The notes beneath the pieces were generated by a model. That model did no database searches, was not told the origin of the DNA, and was given only the letters and a program-made list of their open reading frames with translations. The position numbers and the translations under genes are program-made. A stretch of 64,000 bases of DNA from an uncultured Prevotella sp. (GTDB lineage Bacteria; Bacteroidota; Bacteroidia; Bacteroidales; Bacteroidaceae): contig CAMJGE010000005.1 of NCBI GenBank assembly GCA_946405145.1, positions 62,001 through 126,000 of the forward strand. The letters run 5' to 3'. Positions within the stretch are counted from its first letter, which is position 1, and each line of letters begins with the position of its first letter. Below are positions 35,129 through 42,968 of the stretch, piece after piece.

Positions 35129-35725
35129 ATGAAACAGAAATTCAACGTTATAACATCCACTTGCGTGCCTCTTCCACTGGAGAATGTGGATACAGATCAG
35201 ATTATCCCCGCACGCTTCCTCAAAGCCACAACCCGTGAGGAGAAATTCTTTGGCGACAACCTCTTCCGCGATTGGCGCTATCAGGCTGATGGTACGCCTA
35301 ATCCTGATTTCGTGCTCAACGATCCCACCTATGGCGGATGCATCCTTGTGGCAGGCAAGAACTTCGGTTCGGGTTCTTCTCGCGAACATGCAGCATGGGC
35401 TATCGCAGGCTATGGCTTCCGAGTGGTCATCAGCTCCTTCTTTGCTGATATCCACAAGAACAATGAACTCAATAACTTTGTACTGCCCGTAGTAGTCAGC
35501 GAAGCGTTTCTTGCAGAACTCTTCGACAGCATCAAGGCTGATCCGAAGATGGAGGTAGAGGTGGATTTGCCCAACCAGACGGTAACGAATAAAGCAACAG
35601 GCAGAAGTGAGCACTTCGACATCAACGGCTATAAGAAGCATTGTTTGATGAACGGACTCGACGACATCGACTTCCTGGTGCAGAATCAAGACAAGACGAT
35701 ACAATGGGAACAGCAGAACAAGTAG
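35129..35725 (+). CDS. leuD: 3-isopropylmalate dehydratase small subunit
   Basis: 198 residues. The swivel domain is shown by NVDTDQIIPARFL, LVAGKNFGSGSSREHAAWAI and the FADIHKNN loop. It forms the heterodimer with LeuC. Its end overlaps the next gene by 22 bp, consistent with tight translational coupling. Confidence 0.97.
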   Translation: MKQKFNVITSTCVPLPLENVDTDQIIPARFLKATTREEKFFGDNLFRDWRYQADGTPNPDFVLNDPTYGGCILVAGKNFGSGSSREHAAWAIAGYGFRVVISSFFADIHKNNELNNFVLPVVVSEAFLAELFDSIKADPKMEVEVDLPNQTVTNKATGRSEHFDINGYKKHCLMNGLDDIDFLVQNQDKTIQWEQQNK

Positions 35726-37278
35726 GAAAATACAAGGGCTTGCAGCCTTTTGTGGAGATTCTCGACTCCACCTTGCGTGATGGTGAGCAGACCAGTGGTG
35801 TCAGTTTTCTGCCACACGAGAAGCTCATCATAGCTCGCATGCTGCTCAACGACCTCAATGTAGATCGCATCGAGGTGGCTTCGGCACGTGTCTCTGAGGG
35901 TGAGAAGGAGGCTGTGGCCATGATCTGCCGCTATGCTGAGAAGATTGATAAGCTCGAACATGTGGAAGTACTAGGCTTTGTGGATGGCGGACAGAGTGTG
36001 GATTGGGTTGTCAGTTGTGGCGGCAAGACAATCAACCTTCTGGCAAAAGGCTCTCTGCGCCATTGTCAGGAGCAGTTGAAGAAGACACCCGAAGCTCATA
36101 TTGAGGATATCCGTCGGGAAGTGGGTTATGCCCGTAAGAAGGGACTTACCGTCAACCTCTATCTCGAAGACTGGTCGAATGGCATGAAGGATTCTCCCTT
36201 CTATGTCTATCAGCTGATGGATGCCCTTTGTGACTGTGGTATCCGTCGGTTCATGCTGCCCGACACGCTGGGTATCATGAATCCTCTGCAGTGCATCGAG
36301 TATTTCCGTAAGATGATCAAACGCTATCCTGATGCCCATTTCGACTTCCATGCCCACAACGACTACGATTTGGCGGTATCCAACTCGCTGGCTGCCGTGC
36401 TCAGTGGGGCAAAGGGACTGCATGTCACCGTGAATGGTCTGGGAGAGCGTTGTGGTAATGCGCCTTTGTCGAGTGTGCAGGTGATCCTCAAGGATCAGTT
36501 CCACGCCAAGACCAATATCCACGAGAACAAACTCAATGATATCTCGCGCCTCGTGGAGAGCTACAGTGGTATTGCCGTAGCCCCCAACCAGCCCATCATC
36601 GGTGACAATGTGTTTACGCAAGTGGCTGGGGTTCATGCCGATGGCGACAAGAAAAACGGACTCTATCAGAACGAGTTGGTGCCAGAGCGCTTCGGGCGTC
36701 GCCGTGAGTATGCCTTGGGAAAGAACAGCGGCAAGGCGAATATTGCTAAGAACCTGGAGGAGTTAGGACTGGAACTCACCCCTGAACAGACCCGTCGTGT
36801 CACCCAACGAATCACCGAACTGGGTGATAAGAAGGAACGTGTCACCATCGACGATCTGCCCTTCATCGTGAGTGATGTGCTGAAGCACGATGCCCCTGAG
36901 GATAAGGTAAAGCTAGTGAGCTATGTGGTCTCTACCGCCTATGGTCTGAAGCCAGGTGCCAATATCAAGGTCGAGATCAACGGACAGGCCTATGAGGCGA
37001 GTGCCACGGGTGATGGTCAGTATGACGCCTTCGTGAAGTCGCTGCGTTACATCTACCGCAAGTACCTTGACCGCACGTTCCCGCTGCTGCAGAACTATCA
37101 GGTGAGCATCCCGCCAGGTGGACGTACCGACGCCTTGGTGCAGACCGTTATCACCTGGAACGACAATGGACGCGTGTTCCGTACCCGCGGACTGGATGCC
37201 GACCAGACCGAAGCCGCCATCAAGGCTACCTTTAAGATGTTGAATATTTACGAAAACGAAAAGAATAACGAATTATGA
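35704..37278 (+). CDS. Second isopropylmalate synthase-family enzyme, probable citramalate synthase
   Basis: 524 residues from the ATG at 35704; the frame stays open further upstream but inside leuD. The barrel has [18 protein letters not shown], the metal-site HAHNDYD and [14 protein letters not shown], plus a C-terminal regulatory domain. It differs clearly from LeuA in the same operon. Sequence style and its place among leuCD and leuB suggest (R)-citramalate synthase (acetyl-CoA plus pyruvate), which leads to 2-oxobutyrate and isoleucine using the LeuCD and LeuB enzymes. That role is inferred; a second 2-isopropylmalate synthase or homocitrate-type role is possible. It overlaps leuB by 4 bp. 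Confidence 0.85.
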   Translation: MGTAEQVGKYKGLQPFVEILDSTLRDGEQTSGVSFLPHEKLIIARMLLNDLNVDRIEVASARVSEGEKEAVAMICRYAEKIDKLEHVEVLGFVDGGQSVDWVVSCGGKTINLLAKGSLRHCQEQLKKTPEAHIEDIRREVGYARKKGLTVNLYLEDWSNGMKDSPFYVYQLMDALCDCGIRRFMLPDTLGIMNPLQCIEYFRKMIKRYPDAHFDFHAHNDYDLAVSNSLAAVLSGAKGLHVTVNGLGERCGNAPLSSVQVILKDQFHAKTNIHENKLNDISRLVESYSGIAVAPNQPIIGDNVFTQVAGVHADGDKKNGLYQNELVPERFGRRREYALGKNSGKANIAKNLEELGLELTPEQTRRVTQRITELGDKKERVTIDDLPFIVSDVLKHDAPEDKVKLVSYVVSTAYGLKPGANIKVEINGQAYEASATGDGQYDAFVKSLRYIYRKYLDRTFPLLQNYQVSIPPGGRTDALVQTVITWNDNGRVFRTRGLDADQTEAAIKATFKMLNIYENEKNNEL

Positions 37279-38336
37279 AATTGAAGATTGCGATTCTCGA
37301 GGGCGATGGTATCGGACCTGAGATCATGAAACAAGGAGTTGCTGTACTCGACGCGATAGCCGAGAAGTGCGGACATGAGTTTGAATACGAGTCTGCCATC
37401 TGTGGGGCCCATGCCATCGATGCCTGCGGTGATCCTTATCCCGACAGCACCCATGAGGTGTGCATGCGTGCCGATGCAGTGTTCTTTGCGGCAGTGGGTG
37501 ACCTGCGTTTTGACAATGATCCCACGCTGAAGGTACGTCCTGAGACGGGCCTCCTGGCGATGCGTAAGAAATTGGGACTCTTCGCTAATGTGCGCCCTGT
37601 GGCTACTTTCGACTGTCTGCTCCATAAGTCACCACTGAAGGATGAACTGTTGCGTGGTGCCGACTTCGTGGTGATCCGCGAACTCACGGGAGGTATGTAT
37701 TTCGGAGAGAAATACCAGGATAATGACAAGGCCTACGATACCGACATCTACACTCGTCCTGAGATTGAGCGCATCCTGAAGGTAGGCTTCGAGATGGCGA
37801 TGAAGCGCCATCGTCACCTCACTGTCGTAGACAAGGCCAATGTGCTGGCATCTAGTCGTTTGTGGCGACAGATAGCCCAGGAGATGGAACCCCAATATCC
37901 CGAGGTAAAGACCGACTACATGTTTATCGATAATGCCTCGATGCGTGTGCTTACTGAACCCCGTTTCTTCGATGTCATCGTGACGGAGAACACCTTTGGT
38001 GACATCCTGACAGACGAGACCTCCTGTATCACGGGATCGATGGGCCTGCAGCCCTCCAGTTCGCTTGGTGAGCATACACCACTCTTTGAGCCCGTTCACG
38101 GCTCATGGCCTCAGGCAGCAGGTCAGAATCTCGCTAATCCGCTGGCTCAGATTCTCTCTGGTGCGATGCTGCTTGAGCATTTCGGTCTGGAGAAAGAAGG
38201 TGCCCTCATCCGTGAGGCAGTCAATGCATCTCTCGATGCCAATGTGCGCACACCGGAGATTCAGGTCAACGGTGGTGCCAAATACGGAACCCGTGAAGTG
38301 GGAGAGTGGATTGTCAATTATATCAAGCATGCGTAA
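37275..38336 (+). CDS. leuB: 3-isopropylmalate dehydrogenase
   Basis: 353 residues. Beta-decarboxylating dehydrogenase motifs are intact: [11 protein letters not shown], the substrate-binding segment [21 protein letters not shown] (starting near residue 89), [23 protein letters not shown] and [19 protein letters not shown]. It oxidises and decarboxylates 3-isopropylmalate with NAD, and could act on methylmalate in the citramalate route. Its last codons overlap the start of a TPR-protein gene by 8 bp. Confidence 0.97.
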   Translation: MKLKIAILEGDGIGPEIMKQGVAVLDAIAEKCGHEFEYESAICGAHAIDACGDPYPDSTHEVCMRADAVFFAAVGDLRFDNDPTLKVRPETGLLAMRKKLGLFANVRPVATFDCLLHKSPLKDELLRGADFVVIRELTGGMYFGEKYQDNDKAYDTDIYTRPEIERILKVGFEMAMKRHRHLTVVDKANVLASSRLWRQIAQEMEPQYPEVKTDYMFIDNASMRVLTEPRFFDVIVTENTFGDILTDETSCITGSMGLQPSSSLGEHTPLFEPVHGSWPQAAGQNLANPLAQILSGAMLLEHFGLEKEGALIREAVNASLDANVRTPEIQVNGGAKYGTREVGEWIVNYIKHA

Positions 38337-39063
38337 TCTAGTATCCATAGGCAACCTAGTATCCCTAGGCAACCTAGGCCGCCTAGCCAGCCTAGTATGC
38401 CTAATCCTTCTAGTCTCTGGGCCGATCGGCCCAGAGGTCAAGGCGCAGATCACACCTCAGCAGTGGCGCGACTCCGTCTCCACACTGATGGAGCAGATAC
38501 GGCTCAACCCCAAGAACATCACACTCCGTCTAAAAAAGGCAGAGGGGAATATTAACCTTCAGCAGTGGGACTATGCCATCTCTGAGTATGGTGACATCCT
38601 TCGTCTTGATGAGCGTAACCTCGCTGCCCTCTATTTCAGGGCTTATTGTTACAACCAGCAGCAACACTATGATCTGGCGAAGGTTGATTACGAGAAGTTT
38701 ATCGAGATTGATCCTACCCACCTCGAAGCACATCTCGGACTGGCTCACACCCTGCAGAAACTGGGGCGCCGTGCCGATACCGTCGATCAGCTCACCCGCA
38801 CCATTCAACTCTTCCCCGACAGTGCCAGTGCCTATGCGGCGAGTGCCGCCTATGAGACGGAGCAGGGGCTCTACGACGTGGCACTCTATGACTGGGACGA
38901 GGCCATCCGTCGGGATCCTAAGAATGTAGAGTTTGTCGTCTCCAAAATTGATGTCCTGCTGCGTATGAAACGCATTCTTGATGCTCGACTTGCCCTCGAT
39001 GCCCTTGTGCGTCAGGGAGTGCCTCGTGCAGCCCTTAAGGAGTGGTACGACCGCTGTCGCTAA
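38329..39063 (+). CDS. Exported TPR protein whose signal peptide is encoded by a CTAG repeat
   Basis: 244 residues from the ATG at 38329, overlapping the leuB stop by 8 bp. The first 28 codons are almost entirely a 9-nt CTAG array, read as CTA-Gxx-xxC and giving Leu every third residue ([20 protein letters not shown]). This forms a hydrophobic, signal-peptide-like N-terminus ending near VKAQ. The mature part has about five TPR units ([58 protein letters not shown]). TPR proteins scaffold other proteins; here probably periplasmic. Whether the repeat made the signal peptide or replaced an older one is unknown. Confidence 0.82.
   Translation: MRNLVSIGNLVSLGNLGRLASLVCLILLVSGPIGPEVKAQITPQQWRDSVSTLMEQIRLNPKNITLRLKKAEGNINLQQWDYAISEYGDILRLDERNLAALYFRAYCYNQQQHYDLAKVDYEKFIEIDPTHLEAHLGLAHTLQKLGRRADTVDQLTRTIQLFPDSASAYAASAAYETEQGLYDVALYDWDEAIRRDPKNVEFVVSKIDVLLRMKRILDARLALDALVRQGVPRAALKEWYDRCR
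38338..38413. repeat. CTAG nonamer array B (in TPR gene)
   Basis: Nine in-phase units at 38338, 38347, 38356, 38365, 38374, 38383, 38392, 38401 and 38410. Seven begin CTAG, one ATAG, one CTAA. Units CTAGTATCC and CTAGGCAAC repeat. Coding phase is CTA-Gxx, unlike arrays A, C and D. Confidence 0.95.
38415..38436. repeat. 22-bp perfect GC-rich palindrome in the TPR gene
   Basis: Bases 38415-38436 are self-complementary with centre GGCCGATCGGCC. It begins one base after the last CTAG unit and codes for SGPIGPE. Confidence 0.9.
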
Positions 39064-39087
39064 TCACCATCTAATTCTGTTCAGACA

Positions 39088-39738
39088 ATGATGACAAAGA
39101 AACAATGGATTCTTGCCGCTATCATGATTCTCTGCGGCCCCCTTTCTGCCAGTGCACAGATACCCGATGAGGTGACCGAAGTGCTGCGACAATGCAGTAA
39201 GGCCATGAACAACCCCCAAGGACTGGAGTATCGCATGGAGATTAAAGCTAAGATGGCGATGCTGCCGGTATGCGATGGCGAGATCACCATCGCCACGAAG
39301 GGCAACAAGAACAAAACCGTTCTTTCTGTGTCGATATTAGGTCAGGATATCAACGGTGAGGGCGGCTACGATGGTGAAAACGAATGGAAATATGTGGAAG
39401 GCTTGAAGGGCGACACTATCTATGTTACCAAGACCGACAAGAAATCGAAGGGCGAATACGATATCAACCTGGAGTTGGATTCAGAATATCAGACGGCTAC
39501 GATGAAGAAAAGTGGTAATTACTATGTGATCGACTTCACTGAGCCCCGTGATGAAGCAGCCCCCAAGAAGGTGACAATGAAGATCAACAATAAGAACTAT
39601 TATTTCCGTGAGGTGCGAACCAGCAAGAGCGGTGCTACCATCACGATGACACTCACCAATGTGAAAGTCGGTGTACCTGACGAGACCTTCATCCTTGATC
39701 CAGAGCGTTACCCCAAAGCCGTCGTCGTGCGAAGATAA
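39088..39738 (+). CDS. Exported LolA-like lipoprotein-localisation-type protein
   Basis: 216 residues. A signal peptide (KKQWILAAIMILCGPLSASAQ) precedes a region with the alternating strands and sizes of the LolA/LolB fold (LEYRMEIKAKMA, GEITIATKGNKNKTVLSV, YYVIDFTEP, VTMKINNKNYYFREVRTSKSGATITM). It starts 24 bp after the TPR gene and ends before a strong terminator, so it closes the leu transcript or a sub-operon. The LolA assignment is by fold impression and is not certain. Confidence 0.7.
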   Translation: MMTKKQWILAAIMILCGPLSASAQIPDEVTEVLRQCSKAMNNPQGLEYRMEIKAKMAMLPVCDGEITIATKGNKNKTVLSVSILGQDINGEGGYDGENEWKYVEGLKGDTIYVTKTDKKSKGEYDINLELDSEYQTATMKKSGNYYVIDFTEPRDEAAPKKVTMKINNKNYYFREVRTSKSGATITMTLTNVKVGVPDETFILDPERYPKAVVVRR

Positions 39739-39772
39739 GAAGAGAAATATCATTTGATGAAGTTCTCAAAAG

Positions 39773-39817
39773 AAAATCTGCAAGAGGCTAATATTCATCC
39801 TCTTGCAGATTTCTTTT
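39773..39817. terminator. Bidirectional terminator between LolA-like gene and tRNA-Arg
   Basis: A 14-bp perfect stem (AAATCTGCAAGAGG, 39774-39787, with 39799-39812) with an 11-nt loop. Runs of T follow on both strands, so it can end the plus-strand mRNA and the minus-strand tRNA transcript. Confidence 0.9.
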
Positions 39818-39893
39818 GGTGATCCGGATGGGACTCGAACCCATGACCTACTGCTTAGAAGGCAGTTGCTCTATCCAGCTGAGCTACCAGACC
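39817..39893 (-). tRNA. tRNA-Arg (anticodon UCU)
   Basis: The minus strand folds into a full cloverleaf: acceptor GGTCTGG/CCGGATC, D arm with AGCTCAGCTGGATAGAGC, anticodon stem ACTGC/GCAGT with loop CTTCTAA, and T arm with GGTTCGAGTCCC. CCA is encoded (39817-39819). The anticodon TCT reads AGA and, by wobble, AGG. Confidence 0.95.
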
Positions 39894-39926
39894 TACACAA
39901 AAAGTGATTTCTTTGAAAATCGGGTG

Positions 39927-39957
39927 CAAAGGTAACTCTTTTTTCTGATACTACAAA
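39927..39957 (-). promoter_or_regulatory. Promoter of tRNA-Arg
   Basis: Minus strand TTTG (39954-39957), 19-bp spacer, TACCTTTG (39927-39934), about 33 bp before the mature 5' end. Confidence 0.75.
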
Positions 39958-39981
39958 ATAAAATGAACATTATTACACTTT

Positions 39982-40794
39982 TCAGACCTGAAATCGGATG
40001 TAAGAACGGTCATCAAACGAGTTGTTTCCCTCTACAAATGCCTTAGTGGCCTTAAAGTGGCCGATGTTTAGCGGGTCGTTCTGGCGTTGTTCCTCTAACC
40101 GTGCTTCAGTGGCGGCAAGGGTAGGCTCTAAGAAGGGATAGCCATCGCTGGCGAGCACGATGTCCCAGGGCTGGAAGTTGAGGGTGATGACGGGTACCAG
40201 TTGTTGTGGGATGGGGAAGCCATCAATGACGGCATAGGTGACATTCTGATTCTTCATATTCTCCAGCATGGTAGGGATCATCACCTCGCGGGCAGGGTCG
40301 TGTGACTGCAACAGGTCGTGCTGTGACACGCCGGCATTAAGCATCTCGCGCACCTTCTGTGCCCTCATCTCAGCCAACGGCTGTTCGTAGGGCTTGGGAT
40401 TGTCGTAATACTGATTGCCTATCAGACAGTGACAGTCACCCACGAGCCACACTTCATGGCGGCGCCTGCTGTAGATGACTGCCGAGGCGGTGAGTCGCTC
40501 CTCGGGATGTTCCGCCATACGCTGTTTTGGAAAGCGGAGCCAGTAGTGGCGACTAATGGCACGGGTGACGCCTTTGCAGAACTGCTGACAGCTGATGTCG
40601 GCTGGCATGCGGCGGATATAACGGCTCACGATACGCATGGCATAGCGCCCGTTACTCATCCATGGGCAATGGCGGTGCGGAGTCTTGGAGGTGGAACCGT
40701 CGATGACGGCAATGAAGTTATTTGTGACGACGATTCCGTCCTCGCTTTTCTTCGCGGGGCTCTTCGGAATGACGCTTTGCTCGATTATTTTCAT
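39982..40794 (-). CDS. PP2C-like protein, divergent
   Basis: 270 residues from the ATG at 40794. It has a PP2C-like order: EDGIVVTNNFIAVIDGSTS near the start, SAVIYSRRRHEVWLVGDCHCLIG in the middle, IVLASDGYPFL and a terminal FDDRSYIRF. The usual DGMGGH is replaced by DGSTS and the last motif DN by DDR, so metal binding is altered and activity is uncertain. Its first 77 bases overlap the end of the YgiQ gene. It is the last gene of a six-gene minus-strand operon. It could be a pseudo-phosphatase or act on a different substrate. Confidence 0.75.
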   Translation of the reverse strand: MKIIEQSVIPKSPAKKSEDGIVVTNNFIAVIDGSTSKTPHRHCPWMSNGRYAMRIVSRYIRRMPADISCQQFCKGVTRAISRHYWLRFPKQRMAEHPEERLTASAVIYSRRRHEVWLVGDCHCLIGNQYYDNPKPYEQPLAEMRAQKVREMLNAGVSQHDLLQSHDPAREVMIPTMLENMKNQNVTYAVIDGFPIPQQLVPVITLNFQPWDIVLASDGYPFLEPTLAATEARLEEQRQNDPLNIGHFKATKAFVEGNNSFDDRSYIRFQV

Positions 40795-42646
40795 TCTTGA
40801 AGTTCGGATTAAATGATTTGGGCTGCGGCATTCCACTATACAGCTTTGGAATAAGGTCGGCTCTGCCGATGCGTCGCAGACTCTGTTCGATGTTGCGGCG
40901 CTCCTCGGGCTTGTACCAGAAGAAATATTGTCGCTGGGCGAGTTTCTCGCGCGGTGTTTTGGCGGAATAGACGGGCTCTAAGGTATAGGGGTCGAAGCCA
41001 GTGTACCAGGTCTCTGTGGCATTGGTCATGGGTGTCGGTGTGAAGTCCTGTACCTGTTCCAGATGGAAGTCGAGCTGTTTGGTGATGACGGCAAGCTCTG
41101 CCATATCCTCCTCATGACAGCCCGGGTGTGAGGAGATGAAGTAGGGAATGATCTGCTCTCTGAGGTTCTCTTCGCGATTGATGCGGTCGAACTGGCGCTT
41201 GAACTCATAGAACTGTTGGAACGACGGCTTGCGCATCAGATGCAGCACACGATCGCTGGTATGTTCGGGGGCTACCTTCAGGCGGCCTGACACATGGCGG
41301 GTGATGAGCTCTCGGGTGTATTCCTGGGCGGCACGGTTGGCTGCCTCATCCTTGCTGCGATATAACAAGAGGTCGTAGCGCACACCACTGCCGATGAAGC
41401 TGCGCTTGATGCCAGGCAGGGCATCGACGGCATGATAGATATCGAGCAGCCGCTGGTGGTTGGTGTCGAGGTTCGGACATATCTGCGGTTGGATGCAACT
41501 GGGTCGGCGGCATTTCTCACAGGCGTTCTTGTTGCGCCCCGCCATGCCGTACATATTGGCAGAAGGTCCACCGAGGTCGGAGAGATAACCCTTGAAGTCG
41601 GGCATCTGCATCACCTGTTTTACCTCGCGCAGGATGCTCTCCTTGGAGCGGCAGGAGATGAACTTACCCTGATGGGCAGAGATGGTGCAGAAGGCACATC
41701 CGCCAAAACAGCCGCGATGGATGTTCACGCTGTGCTTGATCATGTCGTAGGCAGGGATACGCTTCCCCTTATATTTCGGATGGGGCTGACGTGTGTAAGG
41801 CAGGTCGAACGAGGCATCAAGCTCTTCGGTAGTCATTGGGGGATAGGGTGGATTCACCACCACGAAACGTCCATCCACACCCTGTAGCAGTCGCTGGGCA
41901 TGCATCATGTTCGACTGTTCCTCGATATGTCGGAAGTTCTCGGCTTGAGAGCGTTTGTTCTTCAGACACTCCTCGTGGCTGTGGAGCACGATGTCGTCTT
42001 CATGGATGCCACCAGGGATATTGTCCTTAGTGGCAAGATAGACGGTCTGGAGAATGTCGTGAGGCATCTCGGGACTCTCTTCCAGACGACGGGCGAGTTC
42101 AACGATGGGCTTCTCTCCCATACCATAGATGAGCAGGTCGGCACCTGCATCGCAGAGGATGCATTTCTTGAGTTGATCCTGCCAGTAGTCGTAATGGGTG
42201 AGTCGGCGCAGGGAGGCCTCGATGCCGCCAAGTACGACAGGCACGTCGGGGAAGAGCTGCTTGAGGATCTTGGAATAGACGATGGTGGGATATTCTGGTC
42301 GCATGTCGTGCCGTCCGTCTGGACTATAGGCATCCTCTGAGCGCAGTCGGCGGTTGGCAGTGTATTTGTTCACCATCGAGTCCATGCAGCCAGGTGCGAT
42401 ACCGAAGAAGAGTCTGGGACGCCCGAGTTTCTTGAAGTCTCGGAAGTCACCGTGCCAGTCGGGCTGTGGCACGATAGCCACACGATAGCCTGCTGCTTCG
42501 AGGGTTCGTCCGATGACGGCGGCACCAAACGAGGGGTGGTCGATATAGGCATCGCCAGAGAACAGGATGATATCCACCTCATCCCATCCCCTGAGTTCCA
42601 ACTCCTTCTTCGTCGTCGGCAGAAAATCTGTTAATCTATATTCCAA
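40718..42646 (-). CDS. YgiQ-family radical SAM protein
   Basis: 642 residues. The radical SAM cluster is C313, C317 and C320 (HRGCFGGCAFCTISAHQG). N-terminal YgiQ motifs are present (GDAYIDHPSFG, YSPDGRHDMRPEYP, GGIEASLRRLTHYDYW), as is the C-terminal QDFTPTPMTNATETWYT, with a basic low-complexity tail. The family is universal in many bacteria, but its reaction is unknown. It overlaps the 103-residue gene by 11 bp upstream and the PP2C-like gene by 77 bp downstream. Confidence 0.95.
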   Translation of the reverse strand: MEYRLTDFLPTTKKELELRGWDEVDIILFSGDAYIDHPSFGAAVIGRTLEAAGYRVAIVPQPDWHGDFRDFKKLGRPRLFFGIAPGCMDSMVNKYTANRRLRSEDAYSPDGRHDMRPEYPTIVYSKILKQLFPDVPVVLGGIEASLRRLTHYDYWQDQLKKCILCDAGADLLIYGMGEKPIVELARRLEESPEMPHDILQTVYLATKDNIPGGIHEDDIVLHSHEECLKNKRSQAENFRHIEEQSNMMHAQRLLQGVDGRFVVVNPPYPPMTTEELDASFDLPYTRQPHPKYKGKRIPAYDMIKHSVNIHRGCFGGCAFCTISAHQGKFISCRSKESILREVKQVMQMPDFKGYLSDLGGPSANMYGMAGRNKNACEKCRRPSCIQPQICPNLDTNHQRLLDIYHAVDALPGIKRSFIGSGVRYDLLLYRSKDEAANRAAQEYTRELITRHVSGRLKVAPEHTSDRVLHLMRKPSFQQFYEFKRQFDRINREENLREQIIPYFISSHPGCHEEDMAELAVITKQLDFHLEQVQDFTPTPMTNATETWYTGFDPYTLEPVYSAKTPREKLAQRQYFFWYKPEERRNIEQSLRRIGRADLIPKLYSGMPQPKSFNPNFKNENNRAKRHSEEPREEKRGRNRRHK

Positions 42647-42947
42647 GTTCTTCGTTAGCTTTGTTCTTCCAGTTGATGTAAAGCAGCACGAGCTGTTGGA
42701 GTCCGAAGGCTTTCATATTGGGGTGATAGATCACGTCGAGGCAGAGGTCGAGCAAATCCTTATCCTGACCAGCCTGTCCTTCGAGCAGTGATCGTATGTT
42801 GAGTTTCAGTTTATCGAGCACCAGCTCATCCACGTAACCTGATGAATCGATCAGGTCGCGCAGCAACTGATATTTCTCTATCGTCTCCAGATGTGTGTCT
42901 GAGATTTCGATACTTCTTGTGCCGGAGGCATTGGATTGAATTTTCAT
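42636..42947 (-). CDS. Small helical protein of unknown function
   Basis: 103 residues, mostly helical, with an acidic repeat-like middle (DELVLDKLKLNIRSLLEGQAGQ). No motif is recognised and no membrane segment is present. It sits between the golvesin-domain gene and ygiQ, overlapping the latter by 11 bp, so its translation is coupled. Being conserved in place inside an operon is the main argument that it is real. Confidence 0.7.
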   Translation of the reverse strand: MKIQSNASGTRSIEISDTHLETIEKYQLLRDLIDSSGYVDELVLDKLKLNIRSLLEGQAGQDKDLLDLCLDVIYHPNMKAFGLQQLVLLYINWKNKANEELGI

Positions 42948-42968
42948 GTTAGAATTGTTTTTTGTTAA

